From JAENVT01 sp039931555 (lineage in GTDB: Bacteria; Actinomycetota; Acidimicrobiia; Acidimicrobiales; Ilumatobacteraceae): a DNA stretch of 15,146 bases. The DNA lies in assembly GCA_039931555.1 (NCBI GenBank), contig JBDTRP010000147.1:1-15146 (forward strand), read 5' to 3'. How positions within the stretch are numbered: position 1 is the stretch's first letter; every line of letters starts with the position of its first letter. The translations under genes and the position numbers were made by a program. This document shows, piece after piece, positions 7,523 through 13,502 of the stretch. Below the pieces are notes generated by a model. That model was not told the origin of the DNA and did no database searches. It worked only from the letters and a program-made list of their open reading frames with translations.

Positions 7523-8227
7523 ATGAGCTTCTGGCCCACGCAGGAACACTGGAGCGTGCAGATCCCGCTCCGCACCCCACACCGCCGCATGCAGGCCCTC
7601 GCCGAAACCGGTTTCGTCGCCCTCATCGACGCCCATCTCGACGTCCCACCGCAGGAGTGGTTGGCACTCGAGTACCTCGATTGGAAGAGCGGCGGCGACA
7701 CCAACTTCGCTCCCCTGGCATCGGCCGACGGGCAACTCGACTGCCGTGGGTTCTGGGACAAGGGCAAGACCGACAAGGACGCGTTGTGGACGTCGAACTC
7801 GGCCATCTCCCCGACGCTGCGCGACTACGTCGACGGCGTCGGCGCGAACTTCGGCAGGGTGCGGATCATCAAGCTCGAGCCCCAGGACCGTGAGCAGGCC
7901 ATGCGCTCGATCCACCGTGACGACAACAACCGCTTCAATCCCGACGACGAAGGGTGGGTGGTGCGCTCGTGGGTCGAGCTCACCGACAACCCCGACAGCT
8001 ACATGCTGCTGATGGACAACGGGCCCGATGGCCTGCCCGACCCGGCCACGGAGGTGCGCGTGGCGTTGCACCGCGGTGCCCGGTTCGTGGTCGACACCCA
8101 GCGCCTGTGGCACGTGGTGGTGCATCCCGGCACGGCCCCGCGTTACGCCCTGATCACCAGCTTCGAGACCAGCCCGGCCCTCGAGCACTGGATCGACGCC
8201 AATCTCCCGGTACCCGCTACCCGCTGA
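7523..8227 (+). CDS. Putative Fe(II)/2-oxoglutarate oxygenase, Asp/Asn-hydroxylase-like
   Basis: 234 aa, no signal peptide or membrane segment. The second half has the layout of a double-stranded beta-helix oxygenase: RVRIIKLEP (strand, 112-120), H131-R-D133 as a candidate H-x-D metal pair, RSWVELTDNP (148-157), ALHRGARFVVDTQRLWH with H197 as the distal metal ligand, and R207 ten residues later as the likely 2-oxoglutarate carboxylate ligand. This order (H-x-D, H, R) matches aspartyl/asparaginyl beta-hydroxylases and related prolyl-hydroxylase-like proteins. The substrate is unknown and the N-terminal 100 residues, rich in Trp and acidic residues, are unassigned. The stop is separated by one base from the stop of convergent meaA. 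Family assignment is from motif order only. Confidence 0.62.
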   Translation: MSFWPTQEHWSVQIPLRTPHRRMQALAETGFVALIDAHLDVPPQEWLALEYLDWKSGGDTNFAPLASADGQLDCRGFWDKGKTDKDALWTSNSAISPTLRDYVDGVGANFGRVRIIKLEPQDREQAMRSIHRDDNNRFNPDDEGWVVRSWVELTDNPDSYMLLMDNGPDGLPDPATEVRVALHRGARFVVDTQRLWHVVVHPGTAPRYALITSFETSPALEHWIDANLPVPATR

Positions 8228-8228
8228 G

Positions 8229-10190
8229 TCACTGGTCGCGGTGGGCGGCGGCGAGGTCGGCAATGTCGGCCATGATCGCTGCCAACTGGAAGTTCTTGGG
8301 GGTGTAGACGGCCGCGACTCCTGCAGCCAGCAAGGTGGCCTGATCGCCATCGGGGATGATCCCGCCGACGATGACGGGGGCGTCGACCCCTTCGGCACGC
8401 AGCGACCGGATGATGGCTGGCACCAGTTCGAGGTGAGAGCCGCTGAGGATCGACAGCCCGATGACGTCGGGATCCTCGTCGCGGGCCGAGGCGACGATCT
8501 GCGCCAGAGTGAGGCGGATGCCGGAGTACACGACCTCCATACCGGCATCACGCGCCGCAACCGCGATCTGTTCGGCGCCGTTCGAGTGACCGTCGAGGCC
8601 CGGCTTGGCCACCAGCAGCCGCGGCGGGCCTCCCGGCATCAATTTCACGCGTGCTGCCACGTCGGCCAGCCCGCCGCCAGGTCGGCCTGCCGCAGCAGCC
8701 ACGCCGGTCGGGGCCCGATACTCGCCGAACACGCTGCGCAAGGCGCCTGACCACTCGCCGGTCGTGCCCCCCGCCCGGGCCAGGGCGATCGACGGCTCCA
8801 TGATGTTGGTGCCGTCGGTAGCCGCGCTCGTCAACGCAGCAAGCGCCACCGCAACCGCTTCGGGGTCGCGACTCTCCCGCCAGGCGCGCACATCGGCGAT
8901 CGTCTCGGCTTCCAACGCGGGATCGACCGTCAGGATGCTGCCGGGCGTGGCCAGCGGCGATTCGGCGGTCTCGGTGAACACGTTCACGCCGACGACCTCC
9001 TGCTGGCCTGACTCGATGCGCCGGGTGCGCTCGACCATCGAACGCACCAACCGTCCCTTCAACTCGTCGATGGCATCGAAGGCGCCACCGAGCGACAGTA
9101 CGTCGGCGAGCTCGGCCCATGCCGCGTCGCGCAGCTCCGTGGTGCGGGCCTCGATCACCGTCGAGCCATCGAAGATGTCGTCATACTCCAGCAAGTCGCT
9201 CTCGAACGCCAAGACCTGTTGCATCCGCAACGACCACTGCTGGTCCCATGGACGGGGCAGCCCGAGCGCCTCGTTCCACGCCGGCAACTGGATGGATCGC
9301 GCCCGCGCCCGCTTCGACAGCGTGACGGCCAGCATCTCCAGCACGATGCGCTGCACGTTGTTCTCCGGTTGCGCTTCGGTGAGCCCCAGCGAGTTGACCT
9401 GCACGCCGTAGCGGAAGCGCCGGGCGCGCTCGTCGGTGACGCCGTACCGCTCGAGGCCGATCCGATCCCACAGCTCGGTGAGGGCCCGCAACTTGCAGAC
9501 CTCTTCGATGAAGCGAATGCCCGCATTGACGAAGAACGAGATCGACGCAAAGACCTGCGAGAACTGCTCGGGCTCGACCTGGCCAGAGTCGCGCACTGCA
9601 TCGAGCACACCGATCGCCGTCGCCAGCGCATAGGCGATCTCCTGCACGGGTGTCGCCCCGGCCTCTTGCAGGTGATAGCTGCACACGTTGATCGGGTTCC
9701 ACTTCGGCGCGTTGGCAGCACACCAGGCGACCATGTCGACGATCAGCCGCCGCGACGCCGCCGGCGGAAAGATGTACGTGCCACGCGACAGGTACTCCTT
9801 GACGATGTCGTTCTGCGTCGTGCCGCGCAGCTCACTCGCGGCGACGCCCTGCGACTCGGCGTTGGCGACGTACAGCGCCAACATCCACGCAGCCGTGGCG
9901 TTGATCGTCATCGACGTGTTCATCTCTGCCGCAGGGATCCCGTCGAGCAACGTGTGCATGTGCCCGAGATGGGCGACGGGCACGCCGACCTTGCCGACCT
10001 CTCCGTGGGCCAACGCATCGTCGGGGTCGTATCCCGTCTGGGTGGGCAGGTCGAAGGCGATCGACAGACCGGTCTGGCCCTTGGCCAGATTCGCTCGGTA
10101 GAGCTCGTTCGAGGCGCGCGCCGTCGAGTGCCCCGAGTACGTCCGCATCAGCCACGGTTGGTCGCGCTTGGGTCGTTCGACTGGTGGCAT
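8229..10190 (-). CDS. meaA: Ethylmalonyl-CoA mutase, B12-dependent (MeaA)
   Basis: Carbon-skeleton mutase that turns (2R)-ethylmalonyl-CoA into (2S)-methylsuccinyl-CoA in the ethylmalonyl-CoA pathway for acetyl-CoA assimilation. 653 aa in one chain, the MeaA size. The N-terminal TIM-barrel domain carries RTYSGHSTARASNELYR, GLSIAFDLPTQTGYDPDD, MNTSMTINATAAWMLALY, TTQNDIVKEYLSRGTY, NVCSYHLQEAGATP and LPAWNEALGLPRPWDQQWS, all as in known MeaA proteins. The C-terminal cobalamin-binding domain has D533-G-H535-S-N-G with His535 as the lower axial ligand, then GLSILSGSH and GGIIPDGD. The substrate specificity (ethyl- rather than methylmalonyl-CoA) is inferred from resemblance to MeaA. ATG at 10190 was preferred; a TTG six bases upstream is in frame. 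No Shine-Dalgarno or TANNNT box at the usual distance is seen, so its promoter is probably further upstream. Confidence 0.93.
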   Translation of the reverse strand: MPPVERPKRDQPWLMRTYSGHSTARASNELYRANLAKGQTGLSIAFDLPTQTGYDPDDALAHGEVGKVGVPVAHLGHMHTLLDGIPAAEMNTSMTINATAAWMLALYVANAESQGVAASELRGTTQNDIVKEYLSRGTYIFPPAASRRLIVDMVAWCAANAPKWNPINVCSYHLQEAGATPVQEIAYALATAIGVLDAVRDSGQVEPEQFSQVFASISFFVNAGIRFIEEVCKLRALTELWDRIGLERYGVTDERARRFRYGVQVNSLGLTEAQPENNVQRIVLEMLAVTLSKRARARSIQLPAWNEALGLPRPWDQQWSLRMQQVLAFESDLLEYDDIFDGSTVIEARTTELRDAAWAELADVLSLGGAFDAIDELKGRLVRSMVERTRRIESGQQEVVGVNVFTETAESPLATPGSILTVDPALEAETIADVRAWRESRDPEAVAVALAALTSAATDGTNIMEPSIALARAGGTTGEWSGALRSVFGEYRAPTGVAAAAGRPGGGLADVAARVKLMPGGPPRLLVAKPGLDGHSNGAEQIAVAARDAGMEVVYSGIRLTLAQIVASARDEDPDVIGLSILSGSHLELVPAIIRSLRAEGVDAPVIVGGIIPDGDQATLLAAGVAAVYTPKNFQLAAIMADIADLAAAHRDQ

Positions 10191-10200
10191 CGACAAAGTG

Positions 10201-10218
10201 TTGCCGGTCGTTCGGCAA
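10201..10218. promoter_or_regulatory. Inverted repeat TTGCCG-N6-CGGCAA upstream of meaA (candidate operator)
   Basis: Perfect 6-bp arms around a 6-bp centre, lying 11 bp before the meaA start codon on the minus strand. The symmetry and placement suit a dimeric repressor site or a small 5' hairpin in the meaA leader. No regulator gene is next to it, and it does not match the TTTGCAAA motif of the rhizobial/methylotroph PccR-type regulator. Confidence 0.35.
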
Positions 10219-10248
10219 TTTTGGTCGGCCCGCAGAAACTTTCCTCAA
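10218..10248 (-). promoter_or_regulatory. Weak candidate promoter of meaA
   Basis: On the minus strand TTGAGG (10248-10243) is followed after 19 bp by CAAAAT (10223-10218), a five-of-six match to TANNNT-type -10 boxes. The spacing is slightly long. The inverted repeat at 10201-10218 would then cover the start of transcription. A second CTTGAG lies 11 bp upstream (10260-10255), about one helical turn. Confidence 0.25.
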
Positions 10249-10322
10249 GAAAAGCTCAAGCCGACCACGGAGCGTTCCGATACCAAATCCGCACGGTGCG
10301 AAAGGTTCGGCGGAACTTTCCT
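10237..10322. repeat. Repeat cluster in the aat-meaA spacer
   Basis: The 256-bp spacer (10191-10446) holds no convincing gene. Within it the 9-mer AACTTTCCT occurs at 10237-10245 and again at 10314-10322, 77 bp apart. The second copy is part of an imperfect inverted repeat, GAAAGGTTC-GGCG-GAACTTTC (10300-10320, one bulged base). CTTGAG also occurs twice, 11 bp apart, on the minus strand. This is unusual density for the window and suggests regulator binding ahead of meaA; I recognise no known motif. Confidence 0.35.
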
Positions 10323-10384
10323 AGCGGGCGGAGTCAATCGGTGGTGCAAGGATGGCGGCAAACCTCGGCACAGCGATTGGGCGC

Positions 10385-10414
10385 CGGTGCCGGTGGGGCA
10401 ACCCACCGGCACCG
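10385..10414 (-). terminator. Perfect 13-bp hairpin with GCAA loop downstream of aat
   Basis: CGGTGCCGGTGGG at 10385-10397 and its exact complement at 10402-10414 flank a four-base GCAA on the plus strand (TTGC on the minus strand). The hairpin sits 33 bp after the aat stop codon and well before meaA. No T-run follows on either strand, which is common for actinobacterial hairpin terminators. It most likely ends the hbd-aat transcript. Confidence 0.65.
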
Positions 10415-10415
10415 A

Positions 10416-10427
10416 TGCACCGGTGCA
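10416..10427. repeat. 12-bp perfect palindrome TGCACCGGTGCA
   Basis: Exact palindrome between the aat stop codon and the strong hairpin at 10385-10414. It may be part of the same terminator structure or a protein-binding site. It shares the CACCGG core with the hairpin arms. Confidence 0.45.
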
Positions 10428-10434
10428 CGCAGCC

Positions 10435-10459
10435 GGCCGACACCCCTCAGCGGTCGGCC
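10435..10459 (-). repeat. Hairpin spanning the aat stop codon
   Basis: GGCCGAC (10435-10441) pairs with GTCGGCC (10453-10459) around an 11-nt loop that contains the aat TGA (10449-10447). With the palindrome and the 13-bp hairpin it makes three foldable elements in 75 bp at the 3' end of aat. Confidence 0.4.
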
Positions 10460-11103
10460 ACTGCGTGCGCGAGCTGCCGGAGATAGGTGTCGCGTGGCAT
10501 GTCGATCGCCCCGACCGACGCCAGATGCGGCGTCGTCCACTGCACGTCGAGCAGCGTCGTCCCCGATTCGACGAGCCAGTCGACCAGGTTGACCAAGGCG
10601 ACCTTCGAGGCATCGGTCGCGTCGCTGAACATCGACTCGCCGGCGAAGAGCCCGCCGATCCGCACGCCGTACAACCCGCCGACGAGATGGCCGTCGAGGT
10701 ACGACTCGACGCTATGTGCCCAGCCGAGCCGATGCAGCTCCTCGTAGGCATTCACGAACGGTGGCGTGATCCATCCGTGCGGCCGGTCGGGATCGCCACA
10801 TCGTTCCATCACCTCGCGAAACCGGTTGTCGAAGCGCACGTCGTACCGTCGACAGCTGCGCCGCAGCGATCGCGACACGATCAACCCGTCGAGCGGGATG
10901 ACCCCGCGCGGGTTCGGCGACCACCATCCCAGCGTCTTCTTGCGCAGCGGCATGGGGAAGATCCCCGTGCGGTACGCGGCCAGGAGCGTTCCCGGGGCCA
11001 GGTCGGCTCCGATCCCGCACAGCCCGTGCTCGTCGGCGAGCTCCGGCGCCGGCAGCCGCCAGCGGTTGGGCGGCGGCTCGATCGGTGGTCGTCCGGTGTA
11101 CAT
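10447..11103 (-). CDS. aat: Leucyl/phenylalanyl-tRNA-protein transferase
   Basis: Adds Leu or Phe from charged tRNA to proteins starting with Arg or Lys, making them substrates of ClpS and the Clp protease (bacterial N-degron pathway); cytoplasmic. 218 aa, the usual size. Family signatures in order: GLCGIGADLAPGTLLAAYRTGIFPMP (27-52), WWSPNPRGVIPLD (60-72), WITPPFVNAYEELHRLGWAHSVE (111-133), GLFAGESMFSDATDASKVAL with Glu156 (151-170), and LLDVQWTTPHLASVGA with Gln188 (185-199). The ATG start lies 5 bp after the hbd stop, so it is probably co-transcribed with hbd. No functional link with hbd is known. No clear Shine-Dalgarno sequence is seen; translation may be coupled to hbd. Confidence 0.95.
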   Translation of the reverse strand: MYTGRPPIEPPPNRWRLPAPELADEHGLCGIGADLAPGTLLAAYRTGIFPMPLRKKTLGWWSPNPRGVIPLDGLIVSRSLRRSCRRYDVRFDNRFREVMERCGDPDRPHGWITPPFVNAYEELHRLGWAHSVESYLDGHLVGGLYGVRIGGLFAGESMFSDATDASKVALVNLVDWLVESGTTLLDVQWTTPHLASVGAIDMPRDTYLRQLAHAVADR

Positions 11104-11108
11104 GTCGG

Positions 11109-11963
11109 TCAGTAGGTGTAGAAGCCCTGTTTGGTCTTGCGGCCGAGATGGCCGGCGGCGACCAGGTCGAGCAGCGTCTGCGCCGGCGCATCGCCGGGCG
11201 CCCCGAACGCGGCGTACACCGTTTGCAGGATCGCGACGGAGGTATCGAGACCGACGAGGTCGAGCAATGAGAACGGGCCCATCGGAAAGTTGCAGCCGCC
11301 CTTCATCGCGGTATCGATCGACTCGATCGAAGCCGTGCCGCGCTCCAGCATGCGCACCGCGTTGTTGAGGTACGGGAACAGCAGCGCGTTGACGATGAAC
11401 CCGGCGTGGTCCTGCACCTCGACCGCGTCCTTCCCGCAGGAGGCAACGAACGCCATCGCGGTCTCGATCGTCGCGGCACACGCGGTGAGCGGCCGCACCA
11501 CTTCGACGAGGCTCATCAACGTCGCCGGATTGAAGAAGTGGATGCCGCACACCTGCTCCGGCCGCGATGTCGCCAGCGCCAGGTCGATCACCGGCAACGT
11601 CGAGGTGTTCGTCGCCAGGATCGCCGACGGCTTGGTGGCGTGGTCGAGCTCGGCGAACAACGCCAGCTTCACGCCAATTTCTTCGATCACCGACTCGATC
11701 ACCAGATCGCACTCACCGAACGAACTGAACCCCTCGGTCACGGTGATCCGAGCCATGACGGCGGCGCGTTCGTCGGCGGTCGTTCTGCCGCGATCGACGG
11801 CCTTTGCCAGCCCGGTATCGATCGTGCACAGCACGGCGTCGGCCGACGACCGCGACCGCGACGACACGACCACGTCGTATCCGGCCCTGGCGGCCACCTC
11901 GGCCAGCCCGGCGCCCATGATCCCCGACCCGACAATGCCAATCGTGCGTATCTCCAGCGCCAC
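11109..11963 (-). CDS. hbd: 3-hydroxybutyryl-CoA dehydrogenase (NAD(P)-dependent)
   Basis: Interconverts acetoacetyl-CoA and (S)-3-hydroxybutyryl-CoA; soluble, 284 aa, the normal length of the single-domain-pair enzyme (called fadB2 in mycobacteria). Rossmann motif IGIVGSGIMGAG (8-19), DLVIESVIEE (86-95), ATNTSTLPV with Ser121, GIHFFNPATLM with catalytic His142 and downstream Glu154, and the C-terminal helical domain with GFIVNALLFPYLNNA (Asn192) and GPFSLLDLVGLD. It ends in GRKTKQGFYTY, the typical family end. The GTG start at 11963 places the Rossmann strand at residue 7 and lies 6 nt behind a TACAGT box; the open frame extends further but overlaps the divergent gene. Its product could feed crotonyl-CoA into the pathway that uses MeaA. 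Confidence 0.93.
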   Translation of the reverse strand: MALEIRTIGIVGSGIMGAGLAEVAARAGYDVVVSSRSRSSADAVLCTIDTGLAKAVDRGRTTADERAAVMARITVTEGFSSFGECDLVIESVIEEIGVKLALFAELDHATKPSAILATNTSTLPVIDLALATSRPEQVCGIHFFNPATLMSLVEVVRPLTACAATIETAMAFVASCGKDAVEVQDHAGFIVNALLFPYLNNAVRMLERGTASIESIDTAMKGGCNFPMGPFSLLDLVGLDTSVAILQTVYAAFGAPGDAPAQTLLDLVAAGHLGRKTKQGFYTY

Positions 11964-11969
11964 GGCACG

Positions 11970-11975
11970 ACTGTA
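11970..11975 (-). promoter_or_regulatory. Candidate -10 box (TACAGT) of hbd-aat
   Basis: TACAGT on the minus strand matches TANNNT and ends 6 nt before the GTG at 11963, with no Shine-Dalgarno sequence between: a leaderless layout. It lies 30 bp from the -10 of the divergent HD-domain gene. Confidence 0.55.
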
Positions 11976-12005
11976 GCTACCCGTGGGTAACTTACGAAAT
12001 CCGGC

Positions 12006-12011
12006 TACGGT
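12006..12011 (+). promoter_or_regulatory. Candidate -10 box (TACGGT) of the HD-domain gene
   Basis: TACGGT matches TANNNT and ends 7 nt before the GTG at 12019. This box helps decide the start: an in-frame GTG at 11983 would place the promoter inside the coding region. Confidence 0.55.
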
Positions 12012-12018
12012 CGCGCCC

Positions 12019-12639
12019 GTGACAACCGAAGCCGGATCCGATGGCGTCGACGGCATCGCCGCAGCGTTGGCGTTCTTCATGGAGGCCGACCGGCTGAAGG
12101 GCGTCGAACGGCAGAACCGGCTGGCAGATGGCAGCCGGCGCGAGAACACGGCCGAGCATTCGTGGCATCTCGGCATCGCCGCCCTCGTCCTGGCCCCGTA
12201 CGCCACGGAGCGGATCGACGTCGGGATCGCCGTGGCGATGGCCCTGGTTCACGACATCGTCGAGATCGATGCCGGCGACACCTTCGCCTACGACGAAGCC
12301 GACGGCGCCGCCACGAAGCAGGCGCGCGAAGAGGCCGCAGCCGACCGTCTCTTCGGCCTGCTGCCGGCGGCGACCGGTCGCAGGTTTCGTGAGCTGTGGG
12401 ACGAGTACGAGCGCGGCGATACGCCCGAGGCCCGGTTCGTGATGGCCATCGACCGGCTGGCGCCGATGATGTTGAACCTGGCCGAGGGGGCCTCGACCTG
12501 GCGAGAACACGGCATCACCCGCTCGCGCGTGATCGCCCGCAACGGGCCTCATATCGAAAAGTCCCTGCCCGACGCGTGGCGTACGGTGCTGGCCCAACTC
12601 GACGACGCGGTGGTCAACGGGGTCGTCGACCCCGCGTGA
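12019..12639 (+). CDS. HD-domain protein, YfbR/HDDC2-like (5'-deoxynucleotidase-like)
   Basis: Metal-dependent phosphohydrolase of the HD superfamily, 206 aa, cytoplasmic. Metal ligands in the expected order are His47 (ENTAEHSWHL), His78-Asp79 (MALVHDIVEIDAGDTFAYD) and Asp145 (VMAIDRLAPMM). The wording around these residues resembles the YfbR and HDDC2 families, which remove phosphate from (deoxy)nucleoside 5'-monophosphates. The substrate here is inferred. GTG at 12019 was chosen over the upstream GTG at 11983 because of the -10-like box between them and because the upstream 12 residues show no conserved character. Starts divergently from hbd (55 bp apart) and is followed in the same direction by a phosphatase gene after 66 bp. 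Confidence 0.85.
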   Translation: MTTEAGSDGVDGIAAALAFFMEADRLKGVERQNRLADGSRRENTAEHSWHLGIAALVLAPYATERIDVGIAVAMALVHDIVEIDAGDTFAYDEADGAATKQAREEAAADRLFGLLPAATGRRFRELWDEYERGDTPEARFVMAIDRLAPMMLNLAEGASTWREHGITRSRVIARNGPHIEKSLPDAWRTVLAQLDDAVVNGVVDPA

Positions 12640-12693
12640 CGGAGTTCATCGACAGTTCACCGATCAGCGCGGACCGGGCCACGCTCGCCTCGG

Positions 12694-12699
12694 TACCCT
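12694..12699 (+). promoter_or_regulatory. Candidate -10 box (TACCCT) of the tyrosine phosphatase gene
   Basis: TACCCT matches TANNNT and ends 6 nt before the GTG at 12706. No Shine-Dalgarno sequence is seen. This suggests a separate leaderless transcript inside the three-gene rightward group. Confidence 0.5.
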
Positions 12700-12705
12700 G
12701 GTCTG

Positions 12706-13482
12706 GTGACCACTGAGCTACTCCCCGACCTCGCCTCCGATCCGGTGCGCCTGGTCGCCTTGGAAGCAGTGCACAACTTCCGTGACCTCGGCGGCTACCG
12801 AACTGCCGATGGCCGCGTCACGCTGTGGCGCACACTGTTCCGGGCGGATGGCCTCTACCGGCTGACCCCGTCCGATGTCGTGACGCTCGAGCCGCTCGGC
12901 CTGCAGACCGTGATCGACCTGCGCAGCGACACCGAGCTCGACCAGCGAGGCCGCTTCCCGGTCGACGCACACCCGGTCGTGTTCCATCACCTTCCGATCG
13001 TCGACACGACGTGGGCAGACCTCGATCGCCCCGCATACGAGCGCGACGAAGACTTCTTGGTCTGGGCGTATCAGGAGATGCTGTCGGTCGGCGCGCCGCG
13101 CTTCGCCAAAGCCTTCGTGGCACTGGCAGAACCTGGCGCGCTGCCGGCCGTCTTCCACTGCGCGGCCGGCAAGGACCGCACCGGCCTGCTCGCCGCGCTG
13201 CTGCTCGGCTCGCTCGGCGTCTCACACGACGACATCGTCGCCGACTATGAGTTGACGGTCGAGGGCATGGCCCGCTTCCGTGCCTGGGCAGATCGTGAGT
13301 GGCCCGAATGGGCGGCGCGAATGGCGTCGATGCCCAAAGCATTCGGCGCGGCGCTGCCCGAAGCGATGCGCGAGATCATCGACGAGTTGAGCGCCGAGCA
13401 CGGCAGCGTCCGCAACTACGTGCGTTCGATCGGTGTCAGCGACGACACGCTCGCCACGCTGGAATCCGTACTGCTCGGCTGA
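12706..13482 (+). CDS. Tyrosine-protein phosphatase, PtpB-like
   Basis: Cysteine-based phosphatase of the bacterial PtpB/Y_phosphatase3 type, 258 aa. The P-loop FHCAAGKDRTG carries nucleophile Cys152 and Arg158 (H-C-x5-R), with the Lys/Asp in the loop that is typical of this group and linked to phosphotyrosine plus phosphoserine/phosphoinositide activity. The N-terminal NFRDLGGYRTADG (24-36) and LRSDTELDQRG (72-82) are the other family marks. No signal peptide is visible; PtpB of Mycobacterium tuberculosis is secreted without a classical signal, but nothing here shows secretion. The substrate is unknown. The GTG start is 6 nt behind a TACCCT box. It lies between the HD-domain gene and an S51-like peptidase gene in the same direction. 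Confidence 0.9.
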   Translation: MTTELLPDLASDPVRLVALEAVHNFRDLGGYRTADGRVTLWRTLFRADGLYRLTPSDVVTLEPLGLQTVIDLRSDTELDQRGRFPVDAHPVVFHHLPIVDTTWADLDRPAYERDEDFLVWAYQEMLSVGAPRFAKAFVALAEPGALPAVFHCAAGKDRTGLLAALLLGSLGVSHDDIVADYELTVEGMARFRAWADREWPEWAARMASMPKAFGAALPEAMREIIDELSAEHGSVRNYVRSIGVSDDTLATLESVLLG

Positions 13483-13489
13483 GCACGCC

Positions 13490-13495
13490 TACGCT
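13490..13495 (+). promoter_or_regulatory. Candidate -10 box (TACGCT) of the S51-like gene
   Basis: TACGCT, the same hexamer found upstream of the hydrolase at 7097, ends 7 nt before the ATG at 13503. The 20-nt gap after the phosphatase stop consists mostly of this box and its spacer. Confidence 0.5.
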
Positions 13496-13502
13496 CGCCG
13501 TG

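Noticed and set aside
10191..10446. Cobalamin riboswitch upstream of B12-dependent meaA
   Set aside because: I looked for the B12-box (GCCACTG/AGCCAGGAGACC-like) on the minus strand and found no match; the hairpins present are better explained as the aat terminator and an operator-like repeat.
9219..10592. Plus-strand open frame across the meaA 5' half and the aat-meaA spacer
   Set aside because: It is antisense to conserved MeaA motifs, has no recognisable domain and crosses the terminator hairpin.
11983..12018. Start of the HD-domain gene at GTG 11983
   Set aside because: It would enclose the TACGGT box and add 12 residues with no conserved character; GTG at 12019 fits better.
12640..12705. 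Small gene or RNA in the gap before the tyrosine phosphatase
   Set aside because: 66 bp with no start codon plus open frame of note and no hairpin; only the TACCCT box stands out.
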